A DNA stretch of 64,000 nucleotides from Parachlamydiales bacterium (GTDB lineage: Bacteria; Chlamydiota; Chlamydiia; Chlamydiales; Rhabdochlamydiaceae). Location: the NCBI GenBank assembly GCA_003153295.1, contig PLXY01000005.1, positions 1 to 64,000 on the forward strand. The letters are read 5' to 3'. Below, piece after piece: positions 34,748-44,279 of this stretch. A program made the translations under genes and the position numbers. Numbering within the stretch: the stretch's first letter is position 1; the number at the start of each line of letters is the position of its first letter. Under the pieces are notes generated by a model. That model searched no databases, was not told where the DNA came from, and was given only the letters and a program-made list of their open reading frames with translations.

Positions 34748-37700
34748 TTAATTATTCTCGGGATAATTGTCCATCAGACGAAGGAGTTCGAGGAGATCAT
34801 CGCGTGTGAGGACTTTGACTTGATCTTGCTCATCAAATCCGATGACTTGCTCCATCAGGCCGAGTTTCTTCTCGATCAAGATATGGATGTGCTCTTCGAT
34901 AGTCCCTCGAGTGACCATTTTAAAGACTTGGACGCCGCGGCTTTGGCCCATGCGATGGACACGATCCGTCGCTTGATTTTCTTTAGCTGGATTCCACCAA
35001 CGGTCGTAATGGATCACGACAGAGGCAGAGATCAGATCAATACCGACGCCAGCCGCTTGCAGCGATCCGATAAAAACCTCGCATTTCGGATCATCGCGAA
35101 ATTTCTCCACCTGTCCTTTTCTGTCCCTTGTTGAGCCCCGTATTCCTGCAAAGCCGATGTTATGCTCTTCCAAATAACTTTCTATAATGTCGAGCATCCC
35201 CAAATATTGAGAAAAAACGACGAGTTTTTGACCGCTCTCCCGCGTCTCGTTCAGGAGCTCAACAAAAAGGTCCCATTTGCCCGAGGCATGTTTCTTGTAG
35301 TCCTGAACTTGGTTCTTATAAAGAGCAGGATGGTCGCAGATCTGTTTGAGTTTGGTCAATAGTGCAAAAACATGGAGATAGGGAGTCGGCCGGGAATCAT
35401 CCTGCAGTTCTTTAAAAAGCTGTTCCTTAGAGGAACGATAGACTTCTTTATAGAGCGCTTTTTGTTCCTCAGAAAGAGGCGCATAGGCCAGCGTCTCGGT
35501 TTTTTCTGGGAGTTCTAGAAGTACTTCTGATTTTTTACGTCGAAGAACAAAAGGTTTAATAAAACGGGCCAGCAGAAATCTTTTATCAGAATCGTGCTGT
35601 TTTTCGATCGGATTGACGAAAAGTTCTTTATAAAGAGTCTCGGTGGGCATGTAGTCAGGAAGAACCACATCGAAAAGGGCTTTGAGCTCGAGAAGATTAT
35701 TCTCGATGGGCGTACCTGTTAGGCCGATGCGCAGGCCCGCATGGATCAGCTTTAAAGCCTTATGAGTTTGCGACGAGGCGTTTTTAGCGATTTGTATCTC
35801 ATCAAAAATCCCGATATCAAAAGGAACTTCAGAGAGAGGACTCTTTTCGCTGCGCAAGGTGCCATAAGACGTCAGGAGAAGATCATATCGCTCTTGAAAG
35901 TCGACTAATGTTCGCTGGGATCCATAATAGACATAGACACGAAGACGGGGCAAAAACCTCTTTAAAAGTTCTTCCCAGTGGAAAATCACCGATGTCGGAC
36001 AGACAACGAGATATTTTCCTGCAGGATTACTATTTGAAGCAGCCGCAAGGAGCGCCATCGCTTGGTGGGTTTTTCCTAAACCCATCTCATCGCATAGCAA
36101 TCCTGATAATCCTTGCGAATAGAGGAACCAAAGCCATTTTAGTCCTGTCTCCTGATAGCCGCGCAGTTCGCTCTTAAGACCGGTGAGATCGAAAGGAACC
36201 GACGTTTCAAAGTTCTTAAATTCATTCCAGTTTTTTAAACTTTTGCTATCTTCAGGCTCTTTGATCTCTTCAAAGACAAAGAGCTTGATCCATTCCAAAG
36301 TTGTCAGGCGAATCTGCTTTCCTTTTTTCAGCCACCGCTTTTTAGGAATACCGCGTAGCCAATTATAGCGAGGCGACTTTAGAAGGATCAGACCTGCAGG
36401 AGAAAAGAGATGTCGTTTTCCTTCATTTAAAGCTTCCCAGATCGACATCACATCGATCGATCCCAAATCACTCTCATACTCGAGATCTAACAGCCAAGCC
36501 CCATCGGGCTCGCGGTTGAAAGAATTGATTTTTAAGAAAAGATGGTGAGGTTTTTGGAGACGTGGATCAATTTGCGTGATAGATGGCTGCAAGGTATCGA
36601 TCTCATAAGCCACAAAATACGGTTCGGCGCTTTCTTCAATGACCACTTCTTTGAAATAAGGATCTGGAAGACGTAATTCCCCGGGCACTTCATAAAATCC
36701 TTCATTCTCGACGTAAGTGTAATTTTCGAAGATCTCAACTTTTTTATTCTGATAAGCAGGTAAAAAAGTGTAGTGAGGCCTGACGACGATCAATTCATTT
36801 TCATTGAGAAGCACATGCAATCCCGATGCAAGCAGCGGCGATTGAAGAGCAAAAAAACCGGAGATATTCTCCAAATCATCTCTTTGAGCCCGGATAAAGG
36901 ATGCGATCTCATCGCAAGGGATTGTCAAACCGGCCGCGATGCTTTGCCCCGTCCGGCGGGCCATTTTAGAATAAAATCCTCTTCCTCGAACATAGATCCA
37001 TTCATTGAAATCATAAATCTCTTCCGATTCTTCGGCAAGTTCAAGGCCTGTCTCAAACCGGAGTTCCTGATCTGTTAACGTATAGGTCAGCCGCGATTCA
37101 ATGGTGATCACATGCGTCTGGAATCCTTCATACGCATGAAGCCAGTGCCGATGGCGGGTCACAAACGCAGAGACCTCTTCTTTTGGAATCATCTTTTCAG
37201 TCTCTTCGAATAAAATATCCTCTAAAAGATAAAAGCCTTTGTCCGACAGAAAGACCCATGATCCATAACGGGCAGAGCTAGGTCTTTGGAGATCCCCTTT
37301 CTCAAAAGCATAACAGACAAGATGAAGAGCCTGTTGGCTGTCGAAAAAGAGATGATACTTGGCGGGGATGGAATTTAAGTGAAGCTTAGCACCGACAAGA
37401 TGCGTCTCAACCAGGTGTTGATGCCGATGTAAAAACTCTCCAATTTGGGAAGAGTGGATCACTTTTTCATTTAAAAGCGGATCGAGCTTAGAAGGATAAA
37501 AGCCTTTTCCAGGAACGAAACTCCATTCTCCCACCAGGTAAGCTTTAACGGGTTTTTCTTCTTTTTCAGATTCGATGATATCGAGATTGAAGACTTTACG
37601 CAGGGGATCGTAAAAAATCCGACGAATTTGTTCATGGGAAAACTCATAGGTTTTCAGAGGCGCTGAAACATGGGCAAGGCTGGGAATGATCTGAGACCAA

Positions 37701-38431
37701 TTAGCCTCTGCGATATAGAACGTGAATTCAACCTCATCAAAGTGAACCGTAATCTCTTTGGGAAGGATTTCTTTTTCATAATTAAAGGTGATTTTATATT
37801 TTTTTCCCTGATCTTGAAGAATCATCCACCACTTTGCAAGATCGGACCAAAAAGAGAGTTCATAATTGAGAAAATGGCTGGGCCTGCCTTCTTTCCATAA
37901 CGTCAACTCTTCCGGAGAGAGATTGGAAAATTTCAACGAAGTCTCTTCCGTTTCAAGTTTTCGATCGACAAGGATCTCGCGGAGCTTCTCCTTTCCTTTG
38001 GCATTCAGAGCTTTTAGGAAAAAAAGCTTTTTTTTCGTTGTTGAAAACGCTTGATACTGTGTTTGTAAACTTCCCTTGAGACAATCGGTGTCGTATCCAT
38101 GCCGCCGGGCTGCCATTTGACACAGATGCGTCCACAGAGAATCCCTGAAACGGACATGCAAGGGGTCTTCATGCCCGCTGAAGATCTTGATCCAGGCCGC
38201 AGCTTGATGTGGACACCTTCCCCCATCCTCGGCTTGTTTACACGTACAGAAATGATCTTTTAAAATCCCTTCATCCGTGATCTGCAGAAAAGGCCAATAG
38301 ACTTCTTTGCCCGCGTCTTTAACCGCAACCTGATAGGTGCCCTCGGAAAATAGGATATCTCCGACTTTCCCTTGCTCTTCAAGCTTTTGTCCTGCCTGAA
38401 GATCTTCAGGTGAAAAAGTTGTGTGCGGCAT
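34748..38431 (-). CDS. SNF2-family helicase with SWIM zinc finger
   Basis: 1227 residues. A SWIM zinc finger (CTCK...RCPHQAAAW, about 60-80) opens the protein. The middle is a long region with repeated 'W.yv.g.GFY' segments. The SNF2 motor begins near residue 770: CDEMGLGKTHQA (I), FDEIQIAKN (II), LTGTPIENNLLEL (III), and the helicase C part with DRWWNPAKENQATDRVHRMGQ (V/VI; 21 residues in the sequence, key are the QATDR and R-x-GQ). Large SWIM-SNF2 proteins are conserved in chlamydiae and probably remodel DNA-protein complexes. The BAH-like gene follows it. Confidence 0.93.
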   Translation of the reverse strand: MPHTTFSPEDLQAGQKLEEQGKVGDILFSEGTYQVAVKDAGKEVYWPFLQITDEGILKDHFCTCKQAEDGGRCPHQAAAWIKIFSGHEDPLHVRFRDSLWTHLCQMAARRHGYDTDCLKGSLQTQYQAFSTTKKKLFFLKALNAKGKEKLREILVDRKLETEETSLKFSNLSPEELTLWKEGRPSHFLNYELSFWSDLAKWWMILQDQGKKYKITFNYEKEILPKEITVHFDEVEFTFYIAEANWSQIIPSLAHVSAPLKTYEFSHEQIRRIFYDPLRKVFNLDIIESEKEEKPVKAYLVGEWSFVPGKGFYPSKLDPLLNEKVIHSSQIGEFLHRHQHLVETHLVGAKLHLNSIPAKYHLFFDSQQALHLVCYAFEKGDLQRPSSARYGSWVFLSDKGFYLLEDILFEETEKMIPKEEVSAFVTRHRHWLHAYEGFQTHVITIESRLTYTLTDQELRFETGLELAEESEEIYDFNEWIYVRGRGFYSKMARRTGQSIAAGLTIPCDEIASFIRAQRDDLENISGFFALQSPLLASGLHVLLNENELIVVRPHYTFLPAYQNKKVEIFENYTYVENEGFYEVPGELRLPDPYFKEVVIEESAEPYFVAYEIDTLQPSITQIDPRLQKPHHLFLKINSFNREPDGAWLLDLEYESDLGSIDVMSIWEALNEGKRHLFSPAGLILLKSPRYNWLRGIPKKRWLKKGKQIRLTTLEWIKLFVFEEIKEPEDSKSLKNWNEFKNFETSVPFDLTGLKSELRGYQETGLKWLWFLYSQGLSGLLCDEMGLGKTHQAMALLAAASNSNPAGKYLVVCPTSVIFHWEELLKRFLPRLRVYVYYGSQRTLVDFQERYDLLLTSYGTLRSEKSPLSEVPFDIGIFDEIQIAKNASSQTHKALKLIHAGLRIGLTGTPIENNLLELKALFDVVLPDYMPTETLYKELFVNPIEKQHDSDKRFLLARFIKPFVLRRKKSEVLLELPEKTETLAYAPLSEEQKALYKEVYRSSKEQLFKELQDDSRPTPYLHVFALLTKLKQICDHPALYKNQVQDYKKHASGKWDLFVELLNETRESGQKLVVFSQYLGMLDIIESYLEEHNIGFAGIRGSTRDRKGQVEKFRDDPKCEVFIGSLQAAGVGIDLISASVVIHYDRWWNPAKENQATDRVHRMGQSRGVQVFKMVTRGTIEEHIHILIEKKLGLMEQVIGFDEQDQVKVLTRDDLLELLRLMDNYPENN

Positions 38432-38508
38432 TTTACTTTCCTTTGATGTAAAGAATGCCGTACCTCTATGAAGATTGCAAGAGGGTCTTTATAGAGAAAT
38501 AATTTCGA

Positions 38509-39618
38509 TTAAAGAAATTTTTCAGGAGCGACATAGACATACCCCAAATCTTGGGCTACAAAAGGGTTCGTGACATGGCCTTTATAGAGGTTTAATCCCT
38601 CCATGAATCCCCGGTCTTCTTTCAAAGCAATTTTATACCCTTTATTGGCCAGCTTGAGAGCGTAGGTCATCGTTGCATTGGTCAGCGCTATGGTCGCCGT
38701 CCGAGCGCAAGCTCCCGGCATATTCGTCACGCAATAATGGACCACTCCATCTACGACATAGGTAGGATGGGAATGCGTCGTCGGCTGGGCCGTCTCACAG
38801 CAGCCGCCTTGATCGATAGCGACATCGACAATGACCGATCCCTTCAGCATTTTAGACACCATCTTTCTTGTGATGAGCCGAGGCGCTAATTTTCCCGGCA
38901 CCAAAACAGCCCCTACCACGAGATCCGCATGGATAACACTTTTTTCGATATTGCCAGGAGAGGCAAATAAGGTTTTGAGCCGAGGGCCATAAAGAGCATC
39001 TAATTCCCGCAATCTCGTCAAATTGTTATCCAGAATCGTCACATCGGCGCCCAGACCAATTGCCATCCGGGCCGCTTGAGTGCCGACCACCCCCGCGCCA
39101 ATCACAACCACGGAGGCAGGCGCAACGCCCGGAACGCCGCCTAAAAGAACTCCACGTCCTCCATTGGCAATTTGCAGGGTGGTCGCCCCTGCTTGAATCG
39201 CAATTCTTCCCGCGATTTCGCTCATAGGGACTAACAAAGGAAGACGCCCCTGTTTGTCCGTGACAGTTTCGTAAGCAATCGCAATGATTTTCTTGGCGAT
39301 GAGATTTTGAGCTTGGACAGGATCGGGAGCCAAATGGAAATAACAGAAGAGGATTTGACCCTCATGCAAAAGTCCAAACTCGCTTTCTTGAGGCTCTTTG
39401 ACCTTGATGATCATTTCAGCTTTGTAGACTTCTGGAGCGGTTCTCACGATACGGCCTCCGGCAGCCGTGTACATCTCATCGAAAAAGCCAATGGCTTCGC
39501 CTGCTTTTGTCTCAACAATCACTTGATGACCGCTTTCCACAAGCGCATGGACCATGTCGGGAGTTGCTCCGACACGAAATTCTTTATCCTTAATTTCTTT
39601 AGGAATACCAATGATCAT
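38509..39618 (-). CDS. ald: alanine dehydrogenase
   Basis: 369 residues. The N-terminal signature is IGIPKEIKDKEFRVGATP. The NAD-binding domain carries VVIGAGVVGTQAARMAIGLG (about 168-187), and the active-site regions KVKEPQESE and DQGGCCET are present. It interconverts L-alanine and pyruvate with NAD(H). Length is normal. It is followed on the same strand by the SNF2 gene and preceded by dapF. Confidence 0.95.
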   Translation of the reverse strand: MIIGIPKEIKDKEFRVGATPDMVHALVESGHQVIVETKAGEAIGFFDEMYTAAGGRIVRTAPEVYKAEMIIKVKEPQESEFGLLHEGQILFCYFHLAPDPVQAQNLIAKKIIAIAYETVTDKQGRLPLLVPMSEIAGRIAIQAGATTLQIANGGRGVLLGGVPGVAPASVVVIGAGVVGTQAARMAIGLGADVTILDNNLTRLRELDALYGPRLKTLFASPGNIEKSVIHADLVVGAVLVPGKLAPRLITRKMVSKMLKGSVIVDVAIDQGGCCETAQPTTHSHPTYVVDGVVHYCVTNMPGACARTATIALTNATMTYALKLANKGYKIALKEDRGFMEGLNLYKGHVTNPFVAQDLGYVYVAPEKFL

Positions 39619-39671
39619 ACGTCTCTCTTTTTCCTAACCTGAAGAGAGCCGAAAGTCAAAGGTTTTTTGAT

Positions 39672-40448
39672 TTAATAAGAAATGAAACCGTGAAAAACAA
39701 AGGTGGCCCGGCCTCTTAACTGGACAGTCTGAGGAGTCACGTCCACAAAAAGTTCTTCTCCTGATGCGGGAACGATGCAGACAGGATTTTTAAGCGTATA
39801 TTTTTTCATCGCGGCCACCGCTACAGCTGCTGCGCCAGTACCACAGGCTAATGTCTCTTCTTCAATTCCTCGTTCGTAAGTGCGGGTATAGACTTTATCT
39901 CCTCTCAACTCTGCAAAATTCACATTGGTGCCTTGCGGAGCAAAAACCTCATGAAAACGCAATTTAGAAGCAATCAAAGCAAAATCGGGAATGGCTAGGT
40001 TTTTGACAAAAGCCACCGCATGAGGAACTCCCGTATGAATGAGCTGAAGAGAAAGAGAACCCAGCGGGAAATTATCATGGGCCCACACATAAGCTCCTAG
40101 ATCGACTGTGATTTGATCTCCTTCCCACGAACATTGCACCGTCCGTTCTAACGTCTCAATCGAAAGATTGGGTGAAGGATGGCCCATTTGCCGGATGAAG
40201 TCGACAAGGCATCTCAGGCCGTTGCCGCATTGAGCCGCTTCTTTCCCATCCGCATTAAAGATACGCATTTTGAAATCGGCTGTTTCCGATGGCTGTAATA
40301 AAACAAGGCCATCTGCGCCTATCCCTAAACGATGTTCGCAAAGATGCTCAATATATTTTTGATCTTCAACGGGAAATTTTAGCCTTCGATCATCGATGAT
40401 AATGAAGTCATTGCCGGCGCCATGGTACTTAGCGAAGTTAAATTGCAT
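39672..40448 (-). CDS. dapF: diaminopimelate epimerase
   Basis: 258 residues from ATG 40448. Catalytic cysteine regions AAQCGNGLRC and LACGTGAAA are both present. The N-terminus YHGAGNDFIIIDDR is typical. It converts LL- to meso-diaminopimelate for peptidoglycan precursors. The frame is open nine codons further to 40475, but those residues are not family-like. In C. trachomatis dapF is followed by clpP and glyA; here 3.2 kb with two duplicated membrane genes intervenes. A remnant of its 5' end occurs at 42041-42099. Confidence 0.95.
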   Translation of the reverse strand: MQFNFAKYHGAGNDFIIIDDRRLKFPVEDQKYIEHLCEHRLGIGADGLVLLQPSETADFKMRIFNADGKEAAQCGNGLRCLVDFIRQMGHPSPNLSIETLERTVQCSWEGDQITVDLGAYVWAHDNFPLGSLSLQLIHTGVPHAVAFVKNLAIPDFALIASKLRFHEVFAPQGTNVNFAELRGDKVYTRTYERGIEEETLACGTGAAAVAVAAMKKYTLKNPVCIVPASGEELFVDVTPQTVQLRGRATFVFHGFISY

Positions 40449-40546
40449 ACACCTATCGTAACAGCCTAAATTCATAATAATCTATTGCGAAATCAACAAC
40501 GATCGAGATAGAATCACTGGCCAAAACTCTTGCAAGGAACAACTTT

Positions 40547-42022
40547 ATGACTGAAGCCACCCAACCTTATCTTCGTTCTCCTGTCAAAGTTGAGAATAAT
40601 TATACCAATGCTAAACCTAATGTTTATAAGTTCTTGGGATACTCAGTGGCGTTAGGAATACTTTCTTATTATGCCCCTAAAACTTTTTTAGGTGCTTCTG
40701 TAGTCATCGCAGGTCATCAAGTCTACAGGTTTAACCAACTCGTTCAAAGAGCAGATAAGTCTAAGCATCGAGAAATTCATGCGTGGACGATTAATGCTTG
40801 TCAAGTGATGGGGAGTGTTGGATTTGTTTTGGGGTTCCAGTCTATCCCTTGGTTAGTCTCCTCTTTTAAAGCAGCGAAGCATTTTCACCTTTTCCGCAGT
40901 GGAACTCATTTGGTACCCGCTCTTCTTTTTGTGGCTGTCGGTTGGGGAGCTTTCTCACCCTTTAAATCTAGATCGGAAGAACTTGCTAAACAGCATCGCT
41001 GGATTCAAATGGAAAACTATGTTGAAAACTACCCACGTGAAACTAAAACCTCGATTTCCTTTTCGATGGTAAATAAAATAGCTTTCTTTATAGGAGCTCT
41101 TTTTCCCCAAACCACTTTGATTCGCTCAATTTCATTCCAGAATCCGCTCTTCTGTCAATTCGGTTCTTCGCAAGATAAATTTTCCAGTCTAAGAGAATAC
41201 TTTAGCAAACGTTGCTCTGTCATTCCTTTATCGGGCACTAAAGAATGGAAACGATGGATAATTGCAATCCACCAGTTCCAAGAACTACCCATCGAAGCTC
41301 AATTAGCCCTGGGCCCTCGACTAGCCATCATTGCAGAGAAAAGTTCAGAGGAACAGCGTAAGGCACTTCCTGATGAGGTCCAACTTGTCCTTTTTAATGA
41401 GAATCTAAAAAACTTCATTACACTCCCAACTTATAGTGATGAACATTATTCAACATGGGAAAAAACAATTAATAAACTTCATGAATACGATCAAGAGAGA
41501 AAACTTGGGGCATTTGGAGCTCAATTATTCCGGATTATACAAGCAAGTGTTCCTTACCTAGTCTCGTACCTTCCTGAAAATTTCCGAGTGGTTGCTTTGA
41601 AATATGGCTTCCAGCTCCTTAAAAACACCTCCACCTTCACACCCGACAATTACAAAACAACTGATAAACTTATGGATGGGCTACCTCCACAGATGTACAA
41701 AAAGTTTGGACCTGATGTGGCTGCGTTCACAACCAAGGCTACCCAACACGACATTGACCAACTTTCTGTTCCCACGAGATTAGCGCTGTTGCATTATCGT
41801 TTGAGCGAGTCTGCTAATGTTCCCTTATCTGATTACTTCTTCCTCACCTCCTGGAACATGATAGAAGCTACTTATGAAAACCTCCCGTCCCATGCAAAAC
41901 TAAATCAAGATATAATAGATGAATTGACCCGTATTGCCAAAGCGAGTCCTCAGGATAATATCGATAAGCTAGCACCCTCTCTTAAAATAGAGTTAACCCA
42001 TTTGAAGAGAAATGCATCTTAA
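40547..42022 (+). CDS. duplicated membrane protein, copy A (Inc-like hydrophobic N-terminus)
   Basis: 491 residues, no family recognised. The first 135 residues hold about four hydrophobic stretches (FLGYSVALGILSYY, FLGASVVIAGHQV, MGSVGFVLGFQSIPWLV, VPALLFVAVGWGAF). The remaining 350 residues are soluble, helical and repeat-like (LPIEAQLALGPRLA..., [28 protein letters not shown]). A hydrophobic N-terminus with a long soluble tail recalls inclusion membrane proteins, but this is inference. AAGGA precedes ATG 40547. It is closely related over its full length to the next gene. Confidence 0.75.
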   Translation: MTEATQPYLRSPVKVENNYTNAKPNVYKFLGYSVALGILSYYAPKTFLGASVVIAGHQVYRFNQLVQRADKSKHREIHAWTINACQVMGSVGFVLGFQSIPWLVSSFKAAKHFHLFRSGTHLVPALLFVAVGWGAFSPFKSRSEELAKQHRWIQMENYVENYPRETKTSISFSMVNKIAFFIGALFPQTTLIRSISFQNPLFCQFGSSQDKFSSLREYFSKRCSVIPLSGTKEWKRWIIAIHQFQELPIEAQLALGPRLAIIAEKSSEEQRKALPDEVQLVLFNENLKNFITLPTYSDEHYSTWEKTINKLHEYDQERKLGAFGAQLFRIIQASVPYLVSYLPENFRVVALKYGFQLLKNTSTFTPDNYKTTDKLMDGLPPQMYKKFGPDVAAFTTKATQHDIDQLSVPTRLALLHYRLSESANVPLSDYFFLTSWNMIEATYENLPSHAKLNQDIIDELTRIAKASPQDNIDKLAPSLKIELTHLKRNAS

Positions 42023-42040
42023 GTCTTTGTAAAGAGACAA

Positions 42041-42099
42041 TTTGATTTTTCAAGAGGAAATTTTAGTCTTCGATCATCGTTAATGATGAAATCATTACC
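42041..42099 (-). pseudogene. remnant of the dapF 5' end
   Basis: The + strand segment GGAAATTTTAGTCTTCGATC and following bases (42056-42099) repeats 40372-40415, inside the dapF 5' coding region, with a few substitutions. It then jumps to a match of 40474-40488 (ATAATAATCTATTGC, at 42100-42114), skipping 58 bases that include the dapF start codon. It marks how far the tandem duplication reached. Confidence 0.75.
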
Positions 42100-42172
42100 A
42101 TAATAATCTATTGCAAAATGAAGAATGTTCCGGATAGAGTTATGCCCCAAAACCTTTGCAAGGATCAACTTT

Positions 42173-43636
42173 ATGACCGAAGCCACTTATCCTTACTTTC
42201 GCAGCCCTATCAAAATTGAACATAATTATATTAATGCTAAACCCCCTGTTTTTACTTGGGTAGGTTGTTCAATAGCGTTAGGAACTCTTGCTTATTATGC
42301 CCCTAAAACTTTTTTAGGTGCTTCGTCATTACTCGTGGGTTATCAAATCCATCGTTTTAACAAACTCGTTCAGACAGCAGATAAGTCCAAGCATAGAGAG
42401 ATTCAGGTTTGGACGATTAATGCCTGCCAAGTGATATGGAGTGTGGGATTTGTTTTGGGTCTTCAGTCTATCCCTTGGTTAGCATCCTCTGTTAAAGCAG
42501 CGAAGCATTTTCACCTTTTCCGCAGTGGAGCTCATTTTATCATAGGTGCTTTTCTCGGGGCACTGGGTTGGGGAGGTTTCTCAGCTTTTGACCATACATC
42601 AAAAGCACTGGCTAAACAACAGCGCTGGGTCCAAATGGAAAACTATGTTGAAAATTATCCCCCTGAGATTAAGAACCACATTTCCTCTTCATACGGAAAA
42701 AAAATAGCTTTCTTTATAGGGGCTCTTCTTCCTCAAACCGATTTGGTTCGTGTACTTTCAAAGAGAACAGTGGCCTTCTGTCAGTTTGGTTCTCTCCAAG
42801 ATAAATTTCAGGGGCTTAGAAATTATTTTACACGTTGCGCTTCCATTCCTCCCTCGCAAAATAAAGAATGGGGGATTGCTATTCATCACTTCCAAGAATT
42901 GCCCTTTGAAAATCAATTACAGCTGGGCCCTCAGTTGGCTCAAATCGTAAACGCTAGCTCACAAAAACAAGAACGAGATGCCCTGCCAAACGACCTTAAA
43001 CTCATCCTTTTTAATGAACGTTTAAAAACATTTACTAAAATTCCAGCTTCTACGGATGAACACTATGCATCATGGAGGAATGCGGTTTTCCAGTTGCGTC
43101 AATATGAAGAAGAAAAACTAGAAGTCTTTGGAGCCCAATTACTCAGAATCATACAAGCAAGCGCCCCTCAGGAAATCTCGTATCTAAATGATAATTTAAA
43201 GGCTGCTGCTTTGAAACATTGCTTGCAGCTCCTCCAATATGCCCCCACCCTCACTCCTGAAAATTTGAGTACAGCTTCTGAATTAATGATGGGGCTTCCT
43301 CCAGAAAAGCACAAAAAATTTGGGCCTGATGTGGCTAGGTTCACAGCAAACTTTAGTCAAGACCAGATTGATAGACTTTCTGTTACGATGAATTTAGCAC
43401 TGCTGCATTATCATTTGACCCAGTCTCATATGGTTCCCACAGCTGATGCCGAAAGATTCTCTATCTGGAAAATGATTGGTGCTACGTATGAAAATCTACC
43501 GACAAATACAAAATTAAATACAGATTTAACAACTGAATTGACTCGTATTGCGCGAGTAAGCGCACAGGAGAACATCGATCTCTTATCGCCATCGCTCAAA
43601 GAACGGTTAACTCGCTTGAAGAGATTTACATCTTAA
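42173..43636 (+). CDS. duplicated membrane protein, copy B
   Basis: 487 residues from ATG 42173, collinear with copy A. It has the same N-terminal hydrophobic segments ([52 protein letters not shown]) and the same soluble helical tail ([30 protein letters not shown]). The frame is open from 42125, but the conserved N-terminus MTEAT.PY.RSP.K.E starts at 42173 with AAGGA eight bases before it. Its stop overlaps the clpP stop on the other strand by 11 nt. Divergence from copy A is spread over the whole length, so both are probably functional. Confidence 0.75.
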   Translation: MTEATYPYFRSPIKIEHNYINAKPPVFTWVGCSIALGTLAYYAPKTFLGASSLLVGYQIHRFNKLVQTADKSKHREIQVWTINACQVIWSVGFVLGLQSIPWLASSVKAAKHFHLFRSGAHFIIGAFLGALGWGGFSAFDHTSKALAKQQRWVQMENYVENYPPEIKNHISSSYGKKIAFFIGALLPQTDLVRVLSKRTVAFCQFGSLQDKFQGLRNYFTRCASIPPSQNKEWGIAIHHFQELPFENQLQLGPQLAQIVNASSQKQERDALPNDLKLILFNERLKTFTKIPASTDEHYASWRNAVFQLRQYEEEKLEVFGAQLLRIIQASAPQEISYLNDNLKAAALKHCLQLLQYAPTLTPENLSTASELMMGLPPEKHKKFGPDVARFTANFSQDQIDRLSVTMNLALLHYHLTQSHMVPTADAERFSIWKMIGATYENLPTNTKLNTDLTTELTRIARVSAQENIDLLSPSLKERLTRLKRFTS

Positions 43637-44240
43637 GTTCTTTATAAGAAGAGACAATCCCATCCAATAGGCCAAAATCAAGGGCTTCTTGAGCCGAGAA
43701 CCAACGGTCTCGATCAAGGGCCTTTTCAATGGTCTTAGCATCTTTGCCAGTTGCTTTCACATAGATTTGGACAAGGGCCGAGCGTGTTTTGATGATCTCT
43801 TCAGCTTGGATCGCTAGATCGGTTGCTTGACCCCGGATCAGTCCCATGATCGAAGGTTGATGGATCATGATCCTCGAATTAGGTGTAGCAAAACGTTTTT
43901 TGGGAGCAGCGCAAAGACTCATGATCGATCCCATTGAAGCAGCAAGACCCGTGACAAGAGTCGTCACAGGAGAGGTGATCATCTTCACTTGATCCCAGAT
44001 CGCCATGCCGGCATCGACAGATCCGCCGGGAGAGTTGATCACAATTAGAATCGGTTTACCAGGATCAACGAGTTCTAAATACCAGAGCTTCCGGATGGCT
44101 TCTTTAGCGGTGCTCATATCGACAGCATCGCAGAAAAAGATCCGTCTTGCTTTGAGCAGGGCTTCATCAATCTTATTGTCAATGAGTCTGACGTTCATTT
44201 CAGTTTTGGTGTGTTCCTCTTCTTCGTCGAGCCTAATCAT
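43626..44240 (-). CDS. clpP: ATP-dependent Clp protease proteolytic subunit (glyA-linked copy)
   Basis: 204 residues. The active site is recognisable: Ser in [12 protein letters not shown], His in [11 protein letters not shown], and an Asp in [11 protein letters not shown]. It corresponds to the CT431-type ClpP and differs clearly from the clpX-linked copy, as in other chlamydiae where the two may form a mixed complex. It is downstream of glyA on the same strand. Confidence 0.94.
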   Translation of the reverse strand: MIRLDEEEEHTKTEMNVRLIDNKIDEALLKARRIFFCDAVDMSTAKEAIRKLWYLELVDPGKPILIVINSPGGSVDAGMAIWDQVKMITSPVTTLVTGLAASMGSIMSLCAAPKKRFATPNSRIMIHQPSIMGLIRGQATDLAIQAEEIIKTRSALVQIYVKATGKDAKTIEKALDRDRWFSAQEALDFGLLDGIVSSYKELKM

Positions 44241-44279
44241 GTTACCCTCTTTTAGCCGATTATTCTTATTATATGGATT

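Noticed and set aside
40520-40540. Sigma-54-like TGGCC...TTGCA before the duplicated membrane gene
   Set aside because: The GG-GC spacing is 11 rather than 10 nt and the second copy of the leader lacks GG.
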